From positions 1 to 64,000 of the forward strand of contig NZ_BMSE01000025.1 in NCBI RefSeq assembly GCF_014648995.1: a DNA stretch of 64,000 bases. Reading direction: 5' to 3'. The notes beneath the pieces are model-generated. The model saw only the letters and a list, made by a program, of their open reading frames with translations, did not search any database and was not told where the DNA came from. Shown here piece after piece: positions 24,796 through 32,638 of this stretch. How positions within the stretch are numbered: position 1 is the first letter of the stretch; each line of letters opens with the position of its first letter. The stretch comes from Streptomyces massasporeus (GTDB taxonomy: Bacteria > Actinomycetota > Actinomycetes > Streptomycetales > Streptomycetaceae). Both the position numbers and the translations under genes were made by a program.

Positions 24796-25941
24796 ATGAC
24801 GAACAAGACCGACCCCAGCGGCGACGTCCGCCTCACGGGCATAGCCAAGACCTACGGCTCCTTCACCGCCGTCCACCCGCTCGACCTGACCGTGCCGCAG
24901 GGCTCCTTCTTCGCCCTGCTCGGCGCCTCCGGCTGCGGCAAGACCACCACCCTGCGCATGATCGCCGGCCTGGAGGAGCCCTCCGCCGGCACCGTCTTCC
25001 TCGGCGATCAGGACGTGACCGCCCTCCCGCCGTACAAGCGGCCGGTGAACACGGTCTTCCAGTCCTACGCGCTCTTCCCGCACCTCGACATCTTCGAGAA
25101 CGTCGCCTTCGGCCTGCGCCGGCGCGGATGGAAGTCGGTGAAGAAGCAGGTCGAGGAGATGCTGGAGCTCGTGCAGCTCGGCGAGCAGGCCCGCAAGAAG
25201 CCGCACCAGCTCTCCGGCGGCCAGCAGCAGCGCGTCGCCGTCGCCCGCGCGCTGATCAACCACCCCAAGGTGCTCCTGCTCGACGAGCCGCTCGGCGCCC
25301 TCGACCTCAAGCTGCGCCGCCAGATGCAGTTGGAGCTCAAGCGCATCCAGACCGAGGTCGGCATCACCTTCGTCCACGTCACGCACGACCAGGAGGAGGC
25401 CATGACCATGGCCGACACGGTCGCCGTGATGAACGCGGGCCGCGTCGAGCAACTGGGCGCGCCCACCGAGCTCTACGAGAACCCGCGCACCACGTTCGTC
25501 GCGAACTTCCTCGGCACCTCCAACTTCATCGAGGCCGAGGTCGACTCCAAGAGCGGCGAGGAGATCGTGCTGAAGGCCGGCGGCGGCAAGCTCGTCCTGC
25601 CCGAGGCGCGATGTTCCGCGCCCGCGGGCACCGGCGGCAAGGTGCTGGTCGGGGTCCGCCCGGAGAAGATCTCCCTCACCCACGCCGACGACGCCGGCGA
25701 GATACCCGAGGGCCGCAACCGCATCACGGGCCGGATCGCCGACTCCAGCTTCATCGGCGTCTCCACGCAGTACGTCGTCGACAGCCCGGTCTGCTCCGAC
25801 TTCGAGGTCTACGCCCAGAACATCGACCGCGACCCCCGCCTGGTCCCCGGCGCCGAGGTCGTCCTGCACTGGAACCCGGCCCACACCTTCGGCCTGGACG
25901 CCGCGCAGGACGCCGACGCCGGAGTGGAAGAGGCCGCCTGA
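24796..25941 (+). CDS. Polyamine ABC transporter ATP-binding protein (PotA-like)
   Basis: 381 aa. Walker A GASGCGKTT, Q-loop VFQSYALFPH, signature LSGGQQQRVAVARAL, Walker B VLLLDEPLGALD and switch His in VTHDQEEAM are all intact. A C-terminal TOBE-type regulatory domain spans about 280-370 (LVGVRPEKISL...GRIADSSFIGVSTQYVV). It energises polyamine import with the two permeases downstream. The ATG at 24796 was chosen; a GTG at 24787 overlapping the preceding TGA is an equally coupled alternative adding three residues. Confidence 0.92.
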   Translation: MTNKTDPSGDVRLTGIAKTYGSFTAVHPLDLTVPQGSFFALLGASGCGKTTTLRMIAGLEEPSAGTVFLGDQDVTALPPYKRPVNTVFQSYALFPHLDIFENVAFGLRRRGWKSVKKQVEEMLELVQLGEQARKKPHQLSGGQQQRVAVARALINHPKVLLLDEPLGALDLKLRRQMQLELKRIQTEVGITFVHVTHDQEEAMTMADTVAVMNAGRVEQLGAPTELYENPRTTFVANFLGTSNFIEAEVDSKSGEEIVLKAGGGKLVLPEARCSAPAGTGGKVLVGVRPEKISLTHADDAGEIPEGRNRITGRIADSSFIGVSTQYVVDSPVCSDFEVYAQNIDRDPRLVPGAEVVLHWNPAHTFGLDAAQDADAGVEEAA

Positions 25942-26870
25942 TGCCGACCCTCACCGAGGCGCCACCGCCTCTCGCGCCTGGGGCACCCGAATCCAAGCCC
26001 CCCAAGCGCCGGGGCCGCTTCACGCCGTACTGGCTGCTGCTGCCCGGCATCCTGTGGCTGGTCGTCTTCTTCGCGCTGCCGATGATCTACCAGGCCTCCA
26101 CGTCCGTGCAGACGGGCTCCCTGGAGCAGGGCTACAAGGTCACCTGGCACTTCGCCACGTACTGGGACGCGCTGTCCGCGTACTGGCCGCAGTTCGTCCG
26201 CTCGGTGCTCTACGCGGGCACGGCGACGATCCTGTGCCTGCTGCTCGGCTACCCGCTGGCGTATCTGATCGCCTTCCGCGCCGGCCGCTGGAAGAACCTG
26301 ATCATGATCCTGGTGATCGCGCCGTTCTTCACCAGCTTCCTGATCCGCACCCTCGCCTGGAAGACGATCCTCGCGGACGGCGGACCGGTCGTGGGCGCGT
26401 TCAACACGCTGCACGTCCTGGACGTCACCAACTGGCTCGGCATGACCGCCGGCGACCGCGTCCTGGCCACCCCGCTCGCGGTGGTCTGCGGTCTGACGTA
26501 CAACTTCCTGCCGTTCATGATCCTGCCGCTCTACACCTCGCTGGAGCGCATCGACGGACGGCTCCACGAGGCCGCGGGAGACCTGTACGCCCGGCCCTGG
26601 ACGACGTTCCGCAAGGTCACCTTCCCGCTGTCGATGCCGGGTGTCGTCTCCGGCACGCTGCTGACCTTCATCCCGGCGGCCGGTGACTACGTGAACGCCG
26701 ACCTGCTCGGCTCCACCGACACCCGCATGGTCGGAAACGTCATCCAGACGCAGTTCCTGAGAGTCCTCGACTATCCGACGGCCGCGGCGCTCTCCTTCAT
26801 CCTCATGGCGGCCATTCTGCTCATGGTCACCCTCTACATCCGCAGGTCCGGGACGGAGGATCTGGTCTAA
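25941..26870 (+). CDS. Polyamine ABC transporter permease (PotB-like)
   Basis: 309 aa with six predicted membrane helices after a cytoplasmic Pro-rich N-terminus. The permease EAA loop (RLHEAAGDLYARPWTTFRKVTFPLSMPGV) lies near residue 210. The ATG overlaps the ATPase stop (TGATG), indicating coupled synthesis. Confidence 0.9.
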   Translation: MPTLTEAPPPLAPGAPESKPPKRRGRFTPYWLLLPGILWLVVFFALPMIYQASTSVQTGSLEQGYKVTWHFATYWDALSAYWPQFVRSVLYAGTATILCLLLGYPLAYLIAFRAGRWKNLIMILVIAPFFTSFLIRTLAWKTILADGGPVVGAFNTLHVLDVTNWLGMTAGDRVLATPLAVVCGLTYNFLPFMILPLYTSLERIDGRLHEAAGDLYARPWTTFRKVTFPLSMPGVVSGTLLTFIPAAGDYVNADLLGSTDTRMVGNVIQTQFLRVLDYPTAAALSFILMAAILLMVTLYIRRSGTEDLV

Positions 26871-27671
26871 ATGCCCTTCGTCAACTGGCTCAAGAGAAAT
26901 CTCGTGGTCCTGGCGGGACTGCTGACCCTCAGCTATCTGCTGCTGCCGAACGTCGTCGTGACGGTGTTCTCCTTCAACAAACCGAAGGGGCGCTTCAACT
27001 ACGAATGGCAGCAGTTCTCCCTGGACGCCTGGAAGGACCCGTGCGGTGTCTCCGGGCTGTGCGGGTCACTGTCCCTCAGCCTCCAGATCGCGGTCTGGGC
27101 GACACTGGGCGCAACCCTCCTCGGCACCCTGATCGCCTTCGCCCTGGTCCGCTACCGGTTCCGCGCCCGCGGCGCCGTGAACTCGCTGATCTTCCTGCCG
27201 ATGGCGATGCCCGAGGTCGTCATGGCCGCCTCGCTGCTCACCCTGTTCCTCAACATGGGCGCTCAGCTGGGCTTCTGGACGATTCTCATCGCGCACATCA
27301 TGTTCTGCCTGAGTTTCGTGGTCACGGCCGTCAAAGCACGCGTGATGTCGATGGATCCCAAACTGGAGGAGGCGGCCCGGGACCTGTACGCGGGCCCGTT
27401 CCAGACCTTCGTCCGGGTGACCCTGCCCATCGCCGCACCGGGAATCGCGGCGGGTGCGCTGCTCGCCTTCGCGCTGTCCTTCGACGATTTCATCATCACC
27501 AATTTCAACGCGGGCTCGACCGTCACCTTCCCCATGTTCGTCTGGGGTTCGGCGCAGCGCGGAACGCCCGTTCAGATCAATGTCATCGGCACGACCATGT
27601 TCGTCGTCGCCGTACTGTTCGTCCTGGTTTCCATGGTTGCCGGAAACCGCCGCAACAGGCAGAAGGCATAA
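26871..27671 (+). CDS. Polyamine ABC transporter permease (PotC-like)
   Basis: 266 aa, six membrane helices, EAA loop KLEEAARDLYAGPFQTFVRVTLPIAAPGI, and the PotC-type sequence LSFDDFIITNFNAGSTVTFPMFVWGS. It begins on the base directly after the stop of the first permease gene. Codon use is a little less GC-biased than its neighbours near the ends, which may ease translation restart. Confidence 0.9.
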   Translation: MPFVNWLKRNLVVLAGLLTLSYLLLPNVVVTVFSFNKPKGRFNYEWQQFSLDAWKDPCGVSGLCGSLSLSLQIAVWATLGATLLGTLIAFALVRYRFRARGAVNSLIFLPMAMPEVVMAASLLTLFLNMGAQLGFWTILIAHIMFCLSFVVTAVKARVMSMDPKLEEAARDLYAGPFQTFVRVTLPIAAPGIAAGALLAFALSFDDFIITNFNAGSTVTFPMFVWGSAQRGTPVQINVIGTTMFVVAVLFVLVSMVAGNRRNRQKA

Positions 27672-27690
27672 CCCGTAGGGAGTTGAAATC

Positions 27691-29109
27691 ATGGCCCCGA
27701 GCGCCATGAATCAGTGGACCCGTTCGCTTTCCGACGTCCAGCCGGTCCCGTACTGGCTGGACGACCCCGGCCGGCCCCGTCCCGAACCCGCCCTCACCAC
27801 CTCCGAGACCTGCGACCTGCTGGTCGTCGGAGGCGGCTACAGCGGCCTGTGGACGGCGCTGATCGCCAAGGAACGCGACCCGCAGCGGGACGTGGTGCTG
27901 GTGGAGGGCCGCGAGGCGGGCTGGGCCGCCTCCGGCCGCAACGGCGGATTCTGCGCCGCCTCCCTCACCCACGGCCTGCCCAACGGCCTCACCCGCTGGC
28001 CCGACGAGATCCACACGCTCCAGCGGATGGGTGAGAGCAACCTCGACGAGATCGAGGCGGCCCTCGCCCGGCACTCCATCGACTGCGACTTCGAGCGCAC
28101 CGGCGAGATCGACGTCGCCACCGAGCCCTACCAGGCGCGCGAACTGCGCGAGTGGCACGAGGAGACGTCCCGCCGGGGTCTGGCCGGCGGCGTCGAGTTC
28201 CTGGACGCCGACGCCGTACGGGAGCAGGTGAACTCACCCACCTTCCAGGCGGGCCTGTGGGACCGCAGGGGCGTCGCCATGCTGCACCCGGCGAAGCTCG
28301 CCTGGGGCCTGAGGCGGGCGTGCGTGGAACTGGGCGTGCGCGTCTACGAGAACACCCCCGCCCTGACCCTGAAGCCGTACGGGCCCGGCATGGCCGTGAC
28401 CACCCCCTACGGCCGGATCCGCGCCCGCCGGGTCGCCCTCGGCACCAACATCTTCCCGAACTTGGTCAGACGCGTCCGCTCGTACACCGTCCCGGTCTAC
28501 GACTACGCCCTGATGACCGAGCCGCTCACGCCCGAGCAGCTCGACTCGATCGGCTGGAAGAACCGCCAGGGCCTCGGCGACAGCGCCAACCAGTTCCACT
28601 ACTTCCGGCTGTCCGCCGGCAACCGGATCCTGTGGGGCGGCTACGACGCGATCTACCCCTACGGCGGCCGCGTCCGCGCCGAGTACGACGACCGCCCCGA
28701 GACCTACGCCAAGCTCGCCGGGCACTTCTTCACCTGCTTCCCGCAGTTGGAGGGCGTCCGCTTCAGCCACGCCTGGGGCGGCGCGATCGACACCTGCTCC
28801 CGCTTCTCGGCGTTCTTCGGCACCGCCCACCAGAACAAGGTGGCGTACGCGGCCGGGTACACCGGCCTCGGGGTCGGTGCCACCCGCTTCGGCGCCGAGG
28901 TGATGCTGGACCTGCTGTCCGGCGAACGCACGGAACGCACGGAACTGGAAATGGTCCGCAAGAAGCCCCTGCCCTTCCCGCCGGAGCCCTTCGCCTGGAC
29001 GGGCATCGCCCTCACCAAGTGGTCCCTGGCTCGCGCGGACGCCCAGGGCGGTCGCCGCAATCTGTGGCTGCGCACGATGGACCGCTTGGGGCTGGGATTC
29101 GACAGCTGA
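27691..29109 (+). CDS. FAD-dependent amine oxidase (gamma-glutamylputrescine oxidase type)
   Basis: 472 aa DAO-family flavoprotein: dinucleotide-binding CDLLVVGGGYSGLWTALIAKE near residue 40, VLVEGREAGWAASGRNGGFC (covalent or near-FAD region in this branch), and a C-terminal VAYAAGYTGLGVGATRFGAEVMLDLL FAD-binding motif. Its closest functional model is PuuB-like oxidase, which converts gamma-glutamylputrescine to the aldehyde with hydrogen peroxide and ammonia. Ribosome site gggag before the ATG. It closes the operon, so import, oxidation and aldehyde dehydrogenation are encoded together. The gamma-glutamyl ligase is not in the window. Confidence 0.85.
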   Translation: MAPSAMNQWTRSLSDVQPVPYWLDDPGRPRPEPALTTSETCDLLVVGGGYSGLWTALIAKERDPQRDVVLVEGREAGWAASGRNGGFCAASLTHGLPNGLTRWPDEIHTLQRMGESNLDEIEAALARHSIDCDFERTGEIDVATEPYQARELREWHEETSRRGLAGGVEFLDADAVREQVNSPTFQAGLWDRRGVAMLHPAKLAWGLRRACVELGVRVYENTPALTLKPYGPGMAVTTPYGRIRARRVALGTNIFPNLVRRVRSYTVPVYDYALMTEPLTPEQLDSIGWKNRQGLGDSANQFHYFRLSAGNRILWGGYDAIYPYGGRVRAEYDDRPETYAKLAGHFFTCFPQLEGVRFSHAWGGAIDTCSRFSAFFGTAHQNKVAYAAGYTGLGVGATRFGAEVMLDLLSGERTERTELEMVRKKPLPFPPEPFAWTGIALTKWSLARADAQGGRRNLWLRTMDRLGLGFDS

Positions 29110-29247
29110 GCGACCGGGTGTGATCCGGTTCACTCCAACGAGGTGCCGGAACCCGCGTAATGGCCGGGGGGACACCCCCTTCTCCCTCGTGATGCCCTCC
29201 GGACGCCCCGCGTCCGTGAGGTTCGTGAGAGAGAAGGGGTCTTTCCG

Positions 29248-29703
29248 ATGACCGGTGCGAAGACGGCGGTCGAGTGGCTCGCATCCGTCGCACCCGATCC
29301 CGAGGCCTGCCGCTGGGAGTGGGAGCGCAACCCGCTCGGGGTCGCGCTGCTGCCCGCCGGCAGCGCCTGGGACGTGCTCATCCTGCCCGGCGCACTCGGG
29401 TACGCCACGCTCGACGTGCTCACCCGCGTCCTCGACCGGCCGGGTCCCGTGCTCGTCGACTTCGGTGACGCCCGCATGGGGTTCTTCGTGCCGCCGGGCA
29501 CCGCGGCCCGCTGGCTCGGCACGGGCATCCGCACGGCGGGCGCCGGCACCTGGATCGTCGTGCCGTACCCGGGCCGCTCCTCACCCGGCGGCGTCCGCTG
29601 GCTGGTCCCGCCGGACGGCTCGGGCCTGTTGACGGACCCGGCCCTGCTGGAACTGGCGATGCACGAGGCGGCTGCGGGCCTGGCGACGGAGAACGACGGC
29701 TAG
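29248..29703 (+). CDS. Hypothetical protein, 151 aa
   Basis: I do not recognise a named family. The product is acidic and soluble, with a compact alpha/beta look: WERNPLGVALLPAGSAWDVLILPGALGYATLDVL, VDFGDARMGFFVPPGTAARWLG and WIVVPYPGRSSPGGVRWLVPPDGSGLLTDPALLELAMHEA. The pattern recalls small Streptomyces proteins that share segments with bifunctional primase-polymerase N-domains, without the catalytic residues. Good ribosome site gaagggg. Its stop codon shares the palindrome ctag with the stop of the convergent PAP2 gene. Confidence 0.75.
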   Translation: MTGAKTAVEWLASVAPDPEACRWEWERNPLGVALLPAGSAWDVLILPGALGYATLDVLTRVLDRPGPVLVDFGDARMGFFVPPGTAARWLGTGIRTAGAGTWIVVPYPGRSSPGGVRWLVPPDGSGLLTDPALLELAMHEAAAGLATENDG

Positions 29704-30395
29704 GGCCCGTCGCGTGGATCAGGTTCCAGGGCCGGTCGCCGCGGTCGGTCCGGCGCCGTCGCCCGCCGGAGGAACAGCCCCAGCGACGTGAGCAGCACCG
29801 CGCACAGACACCAACTGCCCACCACGTCCAGCGGCCAGTGGTAGCCGCGGCGGACCAGGCCGTAGCTCGCGCCGAGGACCAGGGCCGCGCACAGGATGAT
29901 CAGGGCGCGGCGGGCCAGGGCCGTGCGCAGCCAGGGGAGCAGGAGCAGGGTCGCGGAGCCGTAGGCGACGGCGGCCGTGGCGGTGTGGCCCGAGGGGTAG
30001 TAGCCGGTGCCGGGCGGTTCGGCCGGGGTGCCCGGGCGGGACATCAGCGCCTTCAGCGGCACGACCAGTGCCGGGACCAGGGCCATGAGCAGGGCCGCCG
30101 CGGCGACGGGGAGCCACCAGCGGTCCGCACCGGCGCGGCGCCCGCGTACGGCGACGTACCCCAGCGCGACCGCGAGGACCGGGACCGCGACCGGGATGTT
30201 GCCGAGGTCGGCGAGGAGTTCCGAGAAACGGTCCGGGTTCACCAGGACGCGGCTGAGCCGCTCGTCGAGCCGGACGAGCGGGCCGTCGGCGGCGACCTGC
30301 CAGGTGATCAGGGCGAACAGGAGGGCCGCAAGGGCGAGCAGGAGGGCGACGGAACCCGGGAGCGTGGCGCGTTCCTGGTTCGCGGAGATCGGCAT
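29700..30395 (-). CDS. PAP2-family membrane phosphatase
   Basis: 231 aa with about six hydrophobic helices. The phosphatidic-acid-phosphatase motifs are present: KALMSRPGTP (C1, Lys/Arg), YYPSGHTATAAVAYG (C2, PSGH with catalytic His) and SYGLVRRGYHWPLDVVGSW (C3, RxxxxxHWPxD). Active site faces the outside. Likely substrates are undecaprenyl pyrophosphate or phosphatidate-type lipids. ATG at 30395, no clear ribosome site. Confidence 0.88.
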   Translation of the reverse strand: MPISANQERATLPGSVALLLALAALLFALITWQVAADGPLVRLDERLSRVLVNPDRFSELLADLGNIPVAVPVLAVALGYVAVRGRRAGADRWWLPVAAAALLMALVPALVVPLKALMSRPGTPAEPPGTGYYPSGHTATAAVAYGSATLLLLPWLRTALARRALIILCAALVLGASYGLVRRGYHWPLDVVGSWCLCAVLLTSLGLFLRRATAPDRPRRPALEPDPRDGP

Positions 30396-30563
30396 GGGGC
30401 ACAGCTTGGCACGAGCACAGACGCCGACCAGCGGCCCCCGCGGAGGATCACGTGAACCAGCCGTCCCACGACGCCGGCCTCTTCGAGGCGGGCAGGTGCG
30501 GCGGTACGCCCCACGTCGGACGGAACCGGCCCGGGACGTGAACCCGGACTCCAGGGCACGGAG

Positions 30564-30677
30564 ATGTGGCTCGCGATCGTCTGGCCGCTCGCGGACGTTC
30601 TCGGCCTGGCCGACGCCCTGGGCTACCGCCCGCGGGGGATCCACCGCCCGGAGCCCGCGCCCGCCGGGAAGGCCTGA
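30564..30677 (+). CDS. Possible small protein, 37 aa
   Basis: MWLAIVWPLADVLGLADALG and so on, ending PAPAGKA. Almost every codon ends in G or C as in real Streptomyces genes, the N-terminal half is hydrophobic, and a strong terminator hairpin starts 34 bp after the stop. Against it: the only ribosome-like ggag touches the ATG. It could be a true small membrane peptide or the tail of a decayed gene. Confidence 0.3.
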   Translation: MWLAIVWPLADVLGLADALGYRPRGIHRPEPAPAGKA

Positions 30678-30710
30678 CCGGGCATCGCGAGGGGGCGCAG
30701 AAAGAGAGGT

Positions 30711-30750
30711 CGGCCGCCCCGGAACAGGGGGGGTGGTTCCGGGGCGGCCG
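30711..30750 (+). terminator. Strong hairpin, 15-bp stem
   Basis: cggccgccccggaac and gttccggggcggccg pair perfectly around a 10-nt G-rich loop. It ends a plus-strand transcript after the possible small ORF, or acts as a stop for read-through from the hypothetical gene at 29248. Confidence 0.7.
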
Positions 30751-31019
30751 TCGGACCGGAACGTCGCGCGCCCCGGGGGGTTTGGGGCGGGCGACTGTCC
30801 GATCGGTGAGGAGATCCAGAGCCTCAGGCTCCGGTTGTGTGCGCGAGGGCACGACCAGGTCGAAGCTGGGGAGGCCCCGGCCTGATGTCACCCACAGTCC
30901 CCTGTGGGCGGGGTGTATCTCTCATCTGGGTAGAACCTACGACAGGGCGGGGGCGCAGGACAGGCCGCGGGGCCCCCTGTCATCCACCTCGCACACCTTC
31001 TTCACACGCTCTGCCGCTC

Positions 31020-31047
31020 GCCGCCCCGGTGACGGAACCGGGGCGGC
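31020..31047 (-). terminator. Terminator of gabT
   Basis: gccgccccggt / accggggcggc form a perfect 11-bp stem with a 6-nt loop about 40 bp after the gabT stop. Confidence 0.7.
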
Positions 31048-31088
31048 TCACCTGCCCGAAGGCCGGCTCAGATGCGCGCGCCGCGGGC

Positions 31089-32423
31089 TCAGACGCGGGA
31101 GAACGCCTGCTCGATGATGTCGAGGCCCTCGTTCAGCAGGTCGTCCCCGATGACCAGCGGGGGCAGGAAACGGAGCACGTTGCCGTAGGTGCCACAGGTC
31201 AGGACCAGCAGGCCTTCGGCGTGGCAGGCCTTGGCGAGCGCGGCGGTCGCCTCCGGGTTCGGCTCCTTGGTGGCGCGGTCCTTGACCAGCTCGATGGCGA
31301 TCATGGCGCCGCGGCCACGGATGTCGCCGATGATGTCGAACTTCTCGGCCATGGCACCGAGGCGGGCCTTCATGATCGCCTCGATGTTCTTCGCCTTGGC
31401 GTTGAGGTCGAGCTCCTTCATCGTCTCGATCGAGCCGAGCGCACCGGCGCAGGCGACCGGGTTGCCGCCGTAGGTGCCGCCCAGGCCACCGGCGTGCGCG
31501 GCGTCCATGATCTCGGCGCGACCGGTGACGGCCGCGAGCGGCAGACCGCCCGCGATGCCCTTCGCCGTCGTGATGAGGTCCGGGACGATGCCCTCGTCCT
31601 CACACGCGAACCACTGGCCCGTACGGCAGAAGCCCGACTGGATCTCGTCGGCGACGAAGACGATGCCGTTGTCCTGCGCGAACTTGCTGATCGCCGGCAG
31701 GAAACCCTTGGCCGGCTCGATGAACCCGCCCTCGCCGAGCACCGGCTCGATGATGATCGCGGCGACGTTCTCCGCGCCGACCTGCTTGCTGATCTGGTCG
31801 ATGGCCTGCGCGGCGGCCTCGGGGCCGGCGTTCTCGGGCCCGGTCGGCCAGCGGTAGCCGTAGGCCACCGGCACCCGGTAGACCTCGGGCGCGAACGGCC
31901 CGAAGCCGTGCTTGTACGGCATGTTCTTCGCGGTCAGCGCCATCGTCAGGTTGGTGCGCCCGTGGTAGCCGTGGTCGAACACCACGACGGCCTGCCGCTT
32001 GGTGTACGCCCGCGCGATCTTCACGGCGTTCTCGACGGCCTCGGCGCCGGAGTTGAACAGGGCGCTCTTCTTGGCGTGGTCACCGGGGGTCAGCTCGGCG
32101 AGCGCCTCGGCGACCTCGACGTAGCCCTCGTAGGGCGTGACCATGAAACAGGTGTGGGTGAAGTCGGCGAGCTGCGCCGACGCCCGCCGTACGACGGCCT
32201 CGGCGGAGGCGCCCACGGACGTCACGGCGATGCCCGACCCGAAGTCGATCAGCCGGTTGCCGTCGACGTCCTCGATGATCCCGCCACCGGCACGCGCCGT
32301 GAACACGGGCAGCACGGACCCCACGCCCTGCGCGACCGCGGCGGTACGGCGGGCCTGCAGTTCCTGCGACTTCGGGCCGGGAATGGCGGTGACGACGCGG
32401 CGCTCCTGCGGAAGTGCGGTCAT
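31089..32423 (-). CDS. gabT: 4-aminobutyrate aminotransferase
   Basis: 444 aa class-III PLP aminotransferase. Visible motifs: DFGSGIAVTSVG, FNSGAEAVENAVKIAR, VVFDHGYHGRTNLTMALT, AAIIIEPVLGEGGF, FVADEIQSGFCRTG, the PLP-binding Lys in DLITTAKGIAGGLPLAAV, and GTYGGNPVACAGAL. It transfers the amino group of GABA to 2-oxoglutarate, giving succinate semialdehyde and glutamate. The ATG at 32423 has aggag upstream. Its product feeds the dehydrogenase at 36723, and GABA can come from the polyamine operon. Confidence 0.95.
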   Translation of the reverse strand: MTALPQERRVVTAIPGPKSQELQARRTAAVAQGVGSVLPVFTARAGGGIIEDVDGNRLIDFGSGIAVTSVGASAEAVVRRASAQLADFTHTCFMVTPYEGYVEVAEALAELTPGDHAKKSALFNSGAEAVENAVKIARAYTKRQAVVVFDHGYHGRTNLTMALTAKNMPYKHGFGPFAPEVYRVPVAYGYRWPTGPENAGPEAAAQAIDQISKQVGAENVAAIIIEPVLGEGGFIEPAKGFLPAISKFAQDNGIVFVADEIQSGFCRTGQWFACEDEGIVPDLITTAKGIAGGLPLAAVTGRAEIMDAAHAGGLGGTYGGNPVACAGALGSIETMKELDLNAKAKNIEAIMKARLGAMAEKFDIIGDIRGRGAMIAIELVKDRATKEPNPEATAALAKACHAEGLLVLTCGTYGNVLRFLPPLVIGDDLLNEGLDIIEQAFSRV

Positions 32424-32638
32424 GCGGGGCTCCTGGGGTGGTGCGGATGGTCTGTACGGACGCTTGGCTTCTTTCTCGCAGGCTAGGGCGGAGGAAGGGG
32501 GGTGGGCATGCTCCATGTGGGCGTTGTCGGCGGGGCGCCTTGTCCGGGGTGGACATGGCCGTCTCGTGGACCCGGTGCCCACGCCCCGGCCGCGTAAGCG
32601 GTGAACTCCCCAGGGGAGGGCGTTAGATTGGCTCGCTG

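Larger units (their letters stand above)
30396..31088. other. 693-bp gap between PAP2 and gabT genes
   Basis: Holds the PAP2 promoter side, a possible 37-codon ORF (30564-30677) followed by a hairpin terminator, and the gabT terminator at 31020-31047. Between 30751 and 31019 I see no gene; neither strand shows a credible ribosome site with biased codons, and no tRNA or known small RNA was recognised. Confidence 0.6.

Noticed and set aside
30751..31019. Small RNA or riboswitch downstream of gabT
   Set aside because: No recognisable conserved RNA signature and no paired promoter and terminator on the same strand.
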